Notes: generated by a model not told the origin, from the sequence alone. Positions 18,432-27,192 are shown, counted from the first letter of the stretch. The stretch: 64,000 nucleotides of DNA from CAXWPM01 sp965206125 (GCA_965206125.1 CBDBIN010000040.1:162239-226238); one strand, 5' to 3'. Translations and numbers: made by a program.

Positions 18432-18456
18432 CTGTAGCGGCGTCTATGACCGCCGA
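18432..18456. repeat. Palindromic repeat, family C
   Basis: CTGTAGCGGCGTCTATGACC followed by GCCGA, a near copy of the family C unit whose full form is seen at 30574-30600. It fills the gap between two convergent genes. Confidence 0.6.
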
Positions 18457-18492
18457 AAAAGAATCCTCTGCGCCTCTGCGGTCGTTCCGAAC

Positions 18493-18918
18493 CTAATCGT
18501 GGCCCGCGACGTTGTGCGCGCCGTGGATCAGCGCGATCTGCCAGTTGCCGCCGACCCTCGTGAACACCGCGCTGCCGAGCCCTTCGATCGCCACCTGGCC
18601 ACCGACCTCGACCGCATAGTTGAAGTATGCCCACGCCGCGTCACCGACCATAATTACCTTGACGTTGCGGGTGACCATCTTCTGATCCGGACCCATCAGA
18701 CGGCCCAGAAATCGGGTGACGCCTCCTTTGCCGGCGATCGCATGGCCGTCTTCATCCAACCACACGGCATCGTCAGCGAGCGCTCTCTCAAAGTACGCCG
18801 CATCCGAGTTGTTTATGGCGTTGATCGCATCATCGACCAGCGCGGTGTCGCCCTGGGCATAAGCCCCCGTCGCACTGACAAGCAAGGCCACAAGCAGCAG
18901 AAAGCCGTATTTTTTCAC
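18493..18918 (-). CDS. Exported SnoaL/DUF4440-like protein (NTF2 fold)
   Basis: A 141-residue protein with a signal peptide (MKKYGFLLLVALLVSATGAYA) and one NTF2-like domain: DDAINAINNSDAAYFERALA, DDAVWLDEDGHAIAGKGGV, ending in GNWQIALIHGAHN. Such domains bind small hydrophobic ligands or act as enzymes; without a catalytic partner domain no function can be given. It faces away from the imuA cassette, with about 170 bases between the two starts. Confidence 0.75.
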   Translation of the reverse strand: MKKYGFLLLVALLVSATGAYAQGDTALVDDAINAINNSDAAYFERALADDAVWLDEDGHAIAGKGGVTRFLGRLMGPDQKMVTRNVKVIMVGDAAWAYFNYAVEVGGQVAIEGLGSAVFTRVGGNWQIALIHGAHNVAGHD

Positions 18919-19051
18919 GAGTGAAACTCCTTCGGTTATTGATTCTCGATTTAGGAAGACAAATCTTTTATATCACGCTCTTACCGATACCTTAAGACTC
19001 TCCAACCCCTTCGTCGTCCCAGACGAAAATTCACCAATTCACAGTGAAGCC

Positions 19052-19081
19052 TTGACTACCAAACATTTGTTTGGGTATAAC
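19052..19081 (+). promoter_or_regulatory. Promoter with palindromic operator in its spacer, upstream of imuA
   Basis: TTGACT at 19052-19057 and TATAAC at 19076-19081 are 18 bases apart. The palindrome CCAAACA-TT-TGTTTGG (19059-19074) fills the spacer, where a bound repressor would block polymerase. imuA cassettes are usually LexA-controlled, so this is a candidate SOS operator for this lineage. The expected transcription start, seven bases past the -10 box, is the A of ATG 19088, so the message would be leaderless. Confidence 0.65.
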
Positions 19082-19087
19082 AGTCGA

Positions 19088-19867
19088 ATGCGCCTCGCGA
19101 CGATTCGCACTCAGCTGGAGTTGGAACTGGCAGACCGCTACCCGCGACCCTTCAGCTCGCCGGCCCAAACGCCGCCGGAAACCATCCTCACCGGTGTCGG
19201 CGAAGTCGATCGACTGGCCGGCGGGCTGCCGCGGGGCCGCATCATCGAAATTTTTGGACCCGACTCGTCAGGCCGGACCAGCCTGCTGCTCTCGACTCTT
19301 GCTCAAGTCACTGAACAAGAAGAAGTTTGTGGTTTGATCGACCCTACCGGCACTTTCGATCCAGCATCAGCTGTTGCCGCCGGGGTCAACCTTGCCAGCC
19401 TGCTCTGGGTCCGGACTGGACGGGATCTGGACCTGGCAATCAAGGCAACTGACCTACTGGTCCAGGGAGGCGGTTTTGGACTCATTGCCGTCGACCTGGG
19501 AGAGGTATCCCCCGGCGAAGTGCGTCGCCGTCCACTTTCTACCTGGTTCCGACTCCAGCGGGCTGTAGAGAACACACCCACCATCCTACTGTTCCTCGGG
19601 CGGGAATCATCGATCAAGACCTGCGCGTCTCTGGTTCTACGCCTGGCGCCGGATTGCACGGAGTGGTCCCCCCGGCTGCTCGGCGGAATCCGTCCCATGG
19701 CGGAGATCGTCCGATCGAGAACGAACCCAGCGGCAGGCTGGAGCGATGCCATCGGCCGCTTCCGTCTGGAATCGGAAAGCCACCTTCGCAGCGTCTCCGG
19801 CCACCGGAGCACAATCCTCCCCTTCCAGCAAGAAAACACCCAAGGAGTACCCAGCCATGAGCACTAG
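19088..19867 (+). CDS. imuA: ImuA, RecA-like component of the mutasome
   Basis: A 259-residue RecA/SulA-like protein, first gene of the imuA-imuB-dnaE2 cassette. ImuA with ImuB and DnaE2 carries out error-prone translesion synthesis after DNA damage. The RecA-like core starts at about residue 35 (ILTGVGEVDRLAGGLPRGRI), with a P-loop-like IFGPDSSGRTS in which the usual Lys is Arg. The DNA-binding loops of RecA are not evident. ATG 19088 is chosen because the predicted transcript starts there and no ribosome site precedes it. The end overlaps the imuB start by 11 bases. Confidence 0.88.
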   Translation: MRLATIRTQLELELADRYPRPFSSPAQTPPETILTGVGEVDRLAGGLPRGRIIEIFGPDSSGRTSLLLSTLAQVTEQEEVCGLIDPTGTFDPASAVAAGVNLASLLWVRTGRDLDLAIKATDLLVQGGGFGLIAVDLGEVSPGEVRRRPLSTWFRLQRAVENTPTILLFLGRESSIKTCASLVLRLAPDCTEWSPRLLGGIRPMAEIVRSRTNPAAGWSDAIGRFRLESESHLRSVSGHRSTILPFQQENTQGVPSHEH

Positions 19868-21440
19868 CGTCCTGAAGATCGACCGGAAGATTGCGGAATC
19901 TTACATCGATGCGGGCCCTCGGCCCAGCCCCCTGTATGGATGTGTCCATATCCCAGACTTCCCCGTCCAGGCGTTCGTCCGGAACGAACCGGAACTGCGC
20001 CGGCGCCCGATGGCCGTACTCGACGGAACGTTTCCATTGTTCACTGTCGTCGCGACGAACGGCTTCGCCCGCAATACAGGTGTTCGGGTTGGGATGACAA
20101 AACTGCAGCTGCAGCAGTTCCCCGATGTCGAGGTGCGTTACCGATCTCCCATGCAGGAGGACTGCACCCACCAAGCCCTCGTCGACTGTGCGCATTACTT
20201 CACACCCCGCGTGGAAGACACCGCCCTCGATACGACCACGCTCGATCTAAATGGACTGTATGAACTGTGGGGATCCCCAAGGGCCATGGCCCAGAAACTG
20301 TTCCGGGCTGCGGATAAGCTCGGCCTCGAGGCGCACGTCGCCGTGGCGTCCAACCCGGACGCCGCCATGCATGCCGCGAAAGCCGCAGCCGGCATTACCG
20401 TCATCGCCACCGGGGAAGAGCAAAAGAAGCTGGAATCGCTGCCGCTCCACATCCTTTCGCCGTCTGAAGAAATCGGGACGACGCTCGACCGCTGGGGGCT
20501 GGAAACGTTCGGGGATTTATCGCGACTTCCGCAAATCGAAATCGCCGAACGATTGGGTCAGGAAGGCGTCGGGCTGTGGCAGATGGCTCGGGGAGAAACC
20601 ACGCGCCTGTTACGTGTTCTTGAGGAAAAGCTTCACTTTAAAGAATCAATAGAATTAGAAGATTCTATTGATTCAACGGAACCGTTAACGTTCATTTTGA
20701 GTCGCCTTCTCAACCAGCTTTGCCAGAGGCTGACCGCTCGAAATCGGACGACGAACGCGCTCCGCCTGACCCTGAAGACAGAACCGCGAGCGGTAGCGAC
20801 CGGGTCCCCCTCTTTTGTCCGGACGATCAATCTCCCCATCCCGATCCGGGACCCCAAAATCCTGCTGAAGCTGTTCCAGTTGGACCTGGACACCCACCGT
20901 CCTCCGGCGCCTGTCGTGGAAGTCTCCATGACCGCAGAACCGGTCGAACCCCGAACCATCCAGAACGGGCTGTTCCTTCCCCTCGCCCCCGAACCTTAAA
21001 AGCTGGAGCTGACACTGGCCAGGATCGGTGCCATCGTCGGCGCAGAAAACGTGGGTTCGCCCGAGCTCCTCGACACGCACCGCCCGGATGCCTTCCGCAT
21101 CCAGCGCTTCAGCCCACTCCGGAAGCCGGCAGAAAAACCCGGCCTTGCAAGAACAGAAGGGTCCACAGTTCCATTGGCGTTGAGGATCTTTCGGCCTTCG
21201 CTTCGAGCCACCGTCGAGATGCGGCAGGGCCAGCCCGACTACATCCGGTTCGGCAACAAGACCGGAAAAGTCGTCGCGGCCGCCGGACCGTGGAACAGTT
21301 CGGGGGAATGGTGGCGCGACGACACCTGGAACCGGGAAGAATGGGATATCGAACTCCGTTCAGGCCGCCAACACGCGCTGTACCGCATCTACCTGGACCG
21401 ACGTTCCGCCTCTTGGTTTGTCGACGGTTCTTACGACTAA
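19857..21440 (+). pseudogene. imuB: ImuB, Y-family polymerase-like protein, with an in-frame stop codon
   Basis: ImuB links ImuA, DnaE2 and the sliding clamp. The frame from ATG 19857 (good AAGGAG upstream) is open for 380 residues: VHIPDFPVQAFVRNEPELR, VATNGFARNTGVRVGM, then thumb and little-finger regions. It contains a likely clamp-binding motif, QNGLFLPLA, and then TAA at 20997-20999 directly after APEP. The same frame continues for 146 more residues to 21440 (KLELTLARIGAIVG, SPELLDTHRPDAFRIQRF, WWRDDTWNREEWDIELRSG, YRIYLDRRSASWFVDGSYD), which is the normal ImuB C-terminus. A single G to T change of GAA would explain the stop. The protein is either truncated, read through, or a sequence error. 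Confidence 0.85.
20779..20805 (+). repeat. Family D repeat half-unit inside imuB
   Basis: CAGAACCGCGAGCGGTAGCG and then ACCGGGT match the intergenic unit at 40581-40607 at 26 of 27 bases. It lies in frame in imuB and encodes residues around 308-316 (TEPRAVATG), between two conserved strands of the little-finger domain. Confidence 0.7.
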
Positions 21441-21444
21441 AATT

Positions 21445-21509
21445 CGGCGGTCATAGATCACCGCTACAAAATTCTTTTTCCCTCTGTAGGGGCGCTCTAT
21501 GAGCGCCCG
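21445..21509. repeat. Pair of family C palindromic repeats between imuB and dnaE2
   Basis: CGGCGGTCATAGATCACCGC at 21445-21464 (then TACA) and CTGTAGGGGCGCTCTATGAG at 21484-21503 (then CGCCCG) are head-to-head family C hairpins. They fill the whole imuB-dnaE2 junction. The second ends 12 bases before the dnaE2 start, leaving no visible Shine-Dalgarno site. Confidence 0.7.
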
Positions 21510-21521
21510 TCTTTCTCTTAC

Positions 21522-24500
21522 GTGTACGTAGAACTCCATGCGGCTTCTGCCTTTAGCTTTCTCCAAGCCGCTTCCCTTCCCGAAGACCTCGCGGCAACGG
21601 CGGCACGGATGGACATGCCCGCCATGGCCATCGTCGACCGGGACGGGGTCTACGGGGTGCCGCGGTTCCACCTCGAAGCCCGGCGCGTCGGTATCCAGCC
21701 GCACATCGGTGCAGAGATCACCGCCGTCGGCGGGCACCGCTACCCCCTGCTCGTCGCCTCCGAGCAGGGCTACCGCAACCTGTGCCGGCTCATCACCCGT
21801 ATGAAGATGCGCGCCAGCAAGGGAGAGGGCGTCGCAACACTCGAAGAGATGGCCAGCCACTCCGCCGGCCTCATCTGCCTGACGGGCGATGAAAACGGAC
21901 CACTGGCCATAGCACTACGGAATGGTGGCATTCCGGTAGCGCGGGAGTGCCTCCGGCAACTGACGGAAGTCTTCGGCGCCGGCAACGTCTACGTCGAGTT
22001 GCAACGCCACTTCGACCGCGCCGCCGAAGCCCGCCTCGAAGCATCCGTCGTGCTGGCCGGCGAGATGCATCTCCCGCTGCTGGCCACCAACGGCGTCCGC
22101 CACACCGGCCAGCGCGAAATCCTCGACGTGTTCACAGCGATCCGTCATCACCGGACGCTGGAGACCGCCGGACGGCTGCTTGCCGGCAACTCCGAGCGCC
22201 GGCTGAAGAGCCCCAGAGAAATGGCGCTGCTCTTCCGGGATCTGCCCGAAGCGGTCTCAAACACCCTGGAGCTTTCATCGCGCCTCCGGTTCACGATGAA
22301 GGACCTCGGCTACCGGTTCCCTCCCTACCCGGTCCCGGAAGGCGAGACCATGGACTCGTTCCTGCGGAAGCGCACCTTCGAGGGCGCGCACACCCGTTAC
22401 CGCCCGCTCCATGAAAAAGCGCGGCGGCAGATCGACCACGAACTGACCCTGATCAAAAAGCTTGGGCTAGCCGGATATTTCCTGATCGTCTGGGACATCG
22501 TCCAATTTTGCCGGCGCGAAAACATCCTCGCGCAAGGCCGGGGGTCGGCGGCCAACAGCGCAGTCTGCTATTCGCTCGGTATAACCGCAGTGGATCCGGT
22601 CGGCATGGAGCTGCTCTTCGAGCGATTCCTTTCCGAAGAACGCGGCGAGTGGCCCGACATCGACATCGACCTTCCCAGCGGCGACCAGCGGGAGCGCGCC
22701 ATTCAGTATGTCTACGAACGTTACGGGCGGCGCGGCGCCGCCATGACCGCCAACGTCATCACCTACCGCGGCCGGTCCGCCGCCCGGGAAGTCGGCAAGG
22801 TGCTCGGCTTCGATGCCCAAACACTAGACCGCGTCTCGAAGCTCGTCAGCCGGTGGGAATACACCGACGCCAAAGACGCCGAACAATTCAAGACCGCCGG
22901 CCTCGACATCGGTCATTCCAGGATCCGAAAGTTCATCGAACTCTGTACCGGTCTACAGAAGCTGCCGCGCCATCTTGGACAGCATTCCGGGGGTCTGGTC
23001 ATCTGTCAGGGCGCGCTCGATTCGGTCGTCCCTCTCGAACCGGCATCGATGCCTGACCGAACGGTCGTCCAGTGGGACAAGGACGACTGCGCCGCAATGG
23101 GTATCATCAAGGTCGATCTTCTCGGCTTGGGGATGCTGGCCGTACTCGAAGATTCGATCGAGCTGATCCGCGACTGCTACGATAAGGCAGTCGATCTGGC
23201 TCAGCTTCCGCCCGACGACCCCCTCGTCTACCGAACCCTGCAGCGCGCCGACACGGTCGGGATGTTTCAGATCGAAAGCCGGGCCCAGATGTCCTGCCTT
23301 CCACGACTCCGCCCCGAACGCTTCTACGACCTGGTCGTCCAGGTTGCCATCATCCGGCCCGGACCGATCGTCGGACAGATGGTCCATCCGTACCTGAACC
23401 GGCGCCAGGGACGCGAGCCGGTGACCTACCCTCACCCGTCGCTCGAACCCGTCCTGAAGCGTACGCTCGGTGTCCCGCTCTTCCAGGAGCAGTTGTTGAA
23501 GGTCGCCATGATCGCAGCCGGCTTTTCCGGGGGTGAGGCCGAAGAACTCCGACGGGCGTTCGGTTTCAAACGCGCCGAGGAGAAGATGGGGGATATCGAG
23601 ATCAAGCTCCGCAGGGGCATGGCTAAACACGGCATCACCGGCCAGGCTCAGGACCAGATCGTGCAGTCCATCACGTCGTTCGCGCTCTACGGCTTCCCCG
23701 AATCCCACGCCGCCAGCTTTGCGCTCATTGCTTACGCCAGCGCCTATCTTAAATGTCATTATTTAGCAGCGTTTACGGCAGCAATCTTAAACAATCAGCC
23801 GATGGGCTTCTACAGCCCAGCCACCCTGGTCAAAGATGCCCAGCGCCACGGCTTGCGCGTCCTGCCGATCGATATCGCCCGCTCCGAATGGCTCTGCTCC
23901 CTGGAGCGGGTGCCCATTAACAGAACCGAGAGCGGTGGCGACCGGGTTTCCTCCTCCCAACTTGCCCTCCGCCTCGGCCTGCTCTACGTAAAGGGACTCC
24001 GCAGGATTGCGGGCCTTCGGATCGTGAAGGAACGATCCCGGCGAGCGTTCTCCTCGATCGACGATCTGGTTCGCCGCATCGACGAGCTGCAGAAAAAGGA
24101 ACTCGGGCTGCTGGCCGAGATCGGTGCCCTGAACTTCATCGACATGGAGCGGCGCATTCACCGACGCGATGCGCTCTGGCAGGTCGAGCGAGCTTCCCGC
24201 AGGGCCGGTCCCCTTTTAGACACCATCGACGAACCGGACACACCGTCACCACTGAAACAGATGGCGGCCGAAGAACGTCTCGTCGCCGATTTCCGCGTAT
24301 CCGGTCTCACGATGGGACCGCACCCGATGTCGTTCTGCAGGAAAAGACTCGACCGGATGGGCATTCGCCGGGCAGTGGACCTGGCTCGACTGCCCAACGG
24401 CATCTGGGTAAAGACCGCCGGTTGCGTCATCGCGCGGCAGCGGCCGGGAACGGCCAAGGGGTTTGTCTTCTTGAGCCTCGAGGATGAGACCGGGATCTCG

Positions 24501-24815
24501 AACGCGATCTTCACGCCCGACATACTGGAGCGCAACCGTGCGGTCATCACGACCGAACGCTTCATCATGATCGAGGGCCATCTCCAGCATCAGGACAACG
24601 TGATCTCGGTGAAGGCCCGCGTTGTCCGTCCGATTTCGATCACGGACGCGGAAACGAAGTCGCGGGATTTCTACGCTAGTCTCAACGGATCGACGCAACA
24701 CTTTATCTTAAAAGGAAGAGGTGGAGTGTATGCGGAAAGGGATGCGATTCGGTTTCACGGCGGCGGAGAAGGCGGAGGTATGGGATCGGTGGCGGCGAGG
24801 GGAATCTCTGCATGA
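21522..24815 (+). CDS. dnaE2: DnaE2, error-prone DNA polymerase III alpha-like subunit, C-terminal tail altered by IS insertion
   Basis: A C-family polymerase of 1097 residues, the catalytic part of the ImuA-ImuB-DnaE2 mutasome. The PHP domain begins YVELHAASAFSFLQAAS, with several metal ligands replaced, as is common in DnaE2. The palm carries PDIDID near residue 378; GRGSAANSAVCYSLGIT, the helix-hairpin-helix region and an OB fold (GIWVKTAGCVIARQRPGTAKGF is split here: GIWVKTAGCVIAR, then QRPGTAKGF) follow. The start is GTG 21522. Family members usually end shortly after a SRDF motif; here SRDFY runs on into about 42 residues encoded by flanking and IS30 DNA. A repeat half-unit lies in frame near residue 800. 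The core looks intact. Confidence 0.92.
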   Translation: MYVELHAASAFSFLQAASLPEDLAATAARMDMPAMAIVDRDGVYGVPRFHLEARRVGIQPHIGAEITAVGGHRYPLLVASEQGYRNLCRLITRMKMRASKGEGVATLEEMASHSAGLICLTGDENGPLAIALRNGGIPVARECLRQLTEVFGAGNVYVELQRHFDRAAEARLEASVVLAGEMHLPLLATNGVRHTGQREILDVFTAIRHHRTLETAGRLLAGNSERRLKSPREMALLFRDLPEAVSNTLELSSRLRFTMKDLGYRFPPYPVPEGETMDSFLRKRTFEGAHTRYRPLHEKARRQIDHELTLIKKLGLAGYFLIVWDIVQFCRRENILAQGRGSAANSAVCYSLGITAVDPVGMELLFERFLSEERGEWPDIDIDLPSGDQRERAIQYVYERYGRRGAAMTANVITYRGRSAAREVGKVLGFDAQTLDRVSKLVSRWEYTDAKDAEQFKTAGLDIGHSRIRKFIELCTGLQKLPRHLGQHSGGLVICQGALDSVVPLEPASMPDRTVVQWDKDDCAAMGIIKVDLLGLGMLAVLEDSIELIRDCYDKAVDLAQLPPDDPLVYRTLQRADTVGMFQIESRAQMSCLPRLRPERFYDLVVQVAIIRPGPIVGQMVHPYLNRRQGREPVTYPHPSLEPVLKRTLGVPLFQEQLLKVAMIAAGFSGGEAEELRRAFGFKRAEEKMGDIEIKLRRGMAKHGITGQAQDQIVQSITSFALYGFPESHAASFALIAYASAYLKCHYLAAFTAAILNNQPMGFYSPATLVKDAQRHGLRVLPIDIARSEWLCSLERVPINRTESGGDRVSSSQLALRLGLLYVKGLRRIAGLRIVKERSRRAFSSIDDLVRRIDELQKKELGLLAEIGALNFIDMERRIHRRDALWQVERASRRAGPLLDTIDEPDTPSPLKQMAAEERLVADFRVSGLTMGPHPMSFCRKRLDRMGIRRAVDLARLPNGIWVKTAGCVIARQRPGTAKGFVFLSLEDETGISNAIFTPDILERNRAVITTERFIMIEGHLQHQDNVISVKARVVRPISITDAETKSRDFYASLNGSTQHFILKGRGGVYAERDAIRFHGGGEGGGMGSVAARGISA
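23921..23947 (+). repeat. Family D repeat half-unit inside dnaE2
   Basis: CAGAACCGAGAGCGGTGGCG followed by ACCGGGT matches the unit at 40581-40607 at 25 of 27 bases. It encodes part of INRTESGGDRVSSSQ, about 15 residues placed where other DnaE2 proteins have a short loop before the conserved RLGLLYVKGLR. Confidence 0.7.
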
Positions 24816-25897
24816 GATCGGGCGAGCGTTTGGCAAGCTGTCATCGTCTGTATATTGTCAGCTGGCGCATACCGGAGGCATTCGTCCTCGACCACGACGA
24901 CGGTCGAGGTTGGCTTTGAGCCTGTCGGAACGTGAGGAGATCTCCCGCGGGATCGCGGCCGAGCAGTCGTTGCGTTCGATCGCAGAGTGTCTGGGGCGTT
25001 CACCCTCGACGGTGAGCCGGGAGATCCAGCGCAATGGGGGCTATGATGACTACCGGGCGTCTGTCGCCGATGAACAGGCTTGGAACCGGGCCCGTCGCCC
25101 GAAGCGATGTCAGTTGGGTCGCCATCCGCGGTTACGGCGAATGGTGGCGAGGAAGCTCCGGCGGAATTGGTCGCCCGAACAGATCGCCGGCTGGCTGAAG
25201 CGATCCTATCCAGAGGATGAGTCGTATCACGTGTCCCACGAGACGATCTATCGCAGCCTATTCGTGCAGGCGCGCGGGGTGTTTAAGAAAGAACTACTTA
25301 GACATCTGAGGTCGAGACGAACGATTCGTCGATCCCGACATTCCAGTCACAAAGGTCACGGGAAAGGGGATCTCGCCGATATCGTATCGATTCGTGAGCG
25401 CCCGGCCGAGGTCGAAGATCGTGCCGTTCCCGGTCACTGGGAGGGAGATCTGATAGTGGGATCGAACAACACCTACATTGCGACCCTGGTCGAACGCCAT
25501 ACCCGTTACGTGATGTTGGTGAAAGTGTCGGATAAACAGACCAAGACCGTCGTGCCTGCACTGATCAAGCACGCGAAGAAACTACCGACCGAGCTGTATA
25601 AATCGCTGACCTGGGATCGCGGCAAGGAAATGGGAGATCATCGGCGGTTTACCCTGGCGACCGACATCGACGTCTACTTCTGCGATCCGCAGAGTCCATG
25701 GCAACGTGGTTCCAATGAAAACACGAATGGCCTGCTCCGACAGTACTTCCCAAAGAGAACCGACTTATCGGTGCACTCGCAGGCGCACCTGAACAAGGTG
25801 GCACGTGAGCTCAATGAACGGCCGCGTAAGACGCTGGAGTTTGAAACTCCAGCAGAACGATTCAACGCTTGTGTTGCATCGATCGGTTGAGGTGGCA
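24687..25897 (+). mobile_element. IS30-family insertion sequence, copy 1
   Basis: A 1211-bp element whose limits are given by comparison with an apparently identical copy at 54871-56081. The ends are imperfect inverted repeats: CTCAACGGATCGACGCAAC on the left (from 24681) and, on the opposite strand, CTCAACCGATCGATGCAAC on the right. One transposase gene fills it. It lies between the last codons of dnaE2 and a response regulator cut in its receiver domain. Exact ends may be a few bases further out. Confidence 0.85.
24721..25890 (+). CDS. IS30-family transposase, copy 1
   Basis: A 389-residue transposase. Two helix-turn-helix segments open the protein (SLHEIGRAFGKLSSSVYCQL, then SLRSIAECLGRSPSTVSREI), the IS30 DNA-binding part. 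The DDE catalytic core follows: D in GHWEGDLIVG, D in LTWDRGKEMGDHRRF and E in GSNENTNGLLRQYFPKRTD. The C-terminus ends ERPRKTLEFETPAERFN. Translation probably starts at GTG 24721 or ATG 24730, the latter after an AGGTGGAG site. The protein is identical to copy 2, so the element has moved or duplicated recently and both copies are likely active. Confidence 0.95.
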   Translation: MECMRKGMRFGFTAAEKAEVWDRWRRGESLHEIGRAFGKLSSSVYCQLAHTGGIRPRPRRRSRLALSLSEREEISRGIAAEQSLRSIAECLGRSPSTVSREIQRNGGYDDYRASVADEQAWNRARRPKRCQLGRHPRLRRMVARKLRRNWSPEQIAGWLKRSYPEDESYHVSHETIYRSLFVQARGVFKKELLRHLRSRRTIRRSRHSSHKGHGKGDLADIVSIRERPAEVEDRAVPGHWEGDLIVGSNNTYIATLVERHTRYVMLVKVSDKQTKTVVPALIKHAKKLPTELYKSLTWDRGKEMGDHRRFTLATDIDVYFCDPQSPWQRGSNENTNGLLRQYFPKRTDLSVHSQAHLNKVARELNERPRKTLEFETPAERFNACVASIG

Positions 25898-26098
25898 TCC
25901 GAAACCATCCAGTTCGGGCATCTGGATGTCGAGAAACACCAGGTCCGGGCTGTCGGCACGGATCGAATCGACCGCTTCGATGCCGTCACCGCATTCTCCG
26001 ATAACTTCAATCCCCTTCTCCCTCGACAGCAACGTGCGGATCTTTTCCCGCGCCAGGGGCTCATCGTCGACGATCAAAGCGCGCCAGTTTCCGCTCAT
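25862..26098 (-). pseudogene. LytTR-type response regulator, cut by IS30 after the phosphorylation site
   Basis: From ATG 26098 the frame gives 67 residues of receiver domain: RALIVDDEPLAREKIRTLL with the acidic pair, and DLVFLDIQMPELDGFG with the phospho-acceptor Asp. At 25897 it enters the IS and stops 12 residues later. The rest of the receiver and the expected LytTR DNA-binding domain, together about 180 residues, are not found anywhere in the window. The start overlaps the histidine kinase stop as ATGA, the usual LytS-LytR arrangement. It is almost certainly non-functional. Confidence 0.82.
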
Positions 26099-27192
26099 TG
26101 CCGGGTTTCGCCCTCTTCGGTCGAGGACCGGAACGGAATTGTGAGGCGGACTTCCAGACCACCGCCGGTGGCGTTGTTCAGCTCGAAGCGATGTTCGTCT
26201 CCATAGAGGCCTGCCAGGCGCGCGCGGGTGTTCGAAAGTCCGACACCGCCATTGTCTTCCTCCCAATCCTCAGGCAACCCGCTCCCGTCATCACAGACAC
26301 GAAGATGGAGTACACCGTCTTCGCGGTCGGCCCTGACGGATACGGTGCCTCCGCTGGCGCGAGGCGCAATTCCGTGACGAATCGCGTTCTCGACCAGTGG
26401 CTGGAGCAGGAGGTTGGGGACCTTGCCATCGAGCGTGGCGGGGTCGATCGCGAGGTCGACCTTCAAGCGATCACCAAAACGCGCCCTTTCGATTTGCAGA
26501 TACGGGTCCAGAAACTCCAGTTCCCTCTTGAGGGACACTTCCTGAACTCCCGAGTTCTGCAGGCTGAGCCTCAGCAGGTCTCCCAGCCGGCTGATCATCC
26601 TGTCAGCCATTTCCACGTCCTTGTGGATGAGGGCAGACACCGTGTTCAGCGCGTTGAAGAGAAAATGCGGATGCAACTGCATCTTGAGAACCTGTAACTG
26701 CGTCGTCGCCAGAAGCGCCTCGAGGTCAGCAGCCCTCAGCCGCCGCTCCTGATACAAACGGTAATATTCGATGGCGTATCCGGCACCCGAGACACCCCCG
26801 AAGATAATGACGTTGAGGTGGAGGTTCGCCATGGCCAGGTTGGAAACCTGGGCGATCGGGCTCGCCGGGCCGAGGATGAAACCGGCCAGGGTCGCTGCCA
26901 CGAAGACGTGCATAACGGCAAAGAAAACCGAGACAGCCCCATAAATCAGGCTGCCGCGCAACCATCTTGCCCTCTCGAACGGGAAGCGCTTGACGAACCC
27001 GAAGATCAGAGGCGTCAGGGCAGCCCAGGTCCCGTAGTTGATCCCCGGGAACTGCAGGGCCTGGCTCCACGTCACGTAGCTGCCCGCGTAGGCTCCATAC
27101 AAGACCGCCTGGCTGGCAGAAAACAACGCCACGACCGCCCACCCCGCCGAGATGAGGATCCATTTCAGCCAGACGTCGCGCTTCTCGATCAC
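26095..27192 (-). CDS. LytS/YehU-type sensor histidine kinase
   Basis: A 365-residue membrane kinase. Four hydrophobic helices lie in residues 10-140, followed by a short coiled region and a His_kinase domain with QLHPHFLFNALNTVSAL (phospho-acceptor His near 176). The ATPase part has LLLQPLVENAIRHG (N box), VCDDGSGLP and GVGLSNTRARL. GTG 27192 follows GGGAGGACC and is chosen as start; earlier in-frame codons lie within the inverted-repeat element. Its response regulator is destroyed by IS30, so the kinase is probably orphaned. The sensed signal is unknown. Confidence 0.88.
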   Translation of the reverse strand: MIEKRDVWLKWILISAGWAVVALFSASQAVLYGAYAGSYVTWSQALQFPGINYGTWAALTPLIFGFVKRFPFERARWLRGSLIYGAVSVFFAVMHVFVAATLAGFILGPASPIAQVSNLAMANLHLNVIIFGGVSGAGYAIEYYRLYQERRLRAADLEALLATTQLQVLKMQLHPHFLFNALNTVSALIHKDVEMADRMISRLGDLLRLSLQNSGVQEVSLKRELEFLDPYLQIERARFGDRLKVDLAIDPATLDGKVPNLLLQPLVENAIRHGIAPRASGGTVSVRADREDGVLHLRVCDDGSGLPEDWEEDNGGVGLSNTRARLAGLYGDEHRFELNNATGGGLEVRLTIPFRSSTEEGETRQ

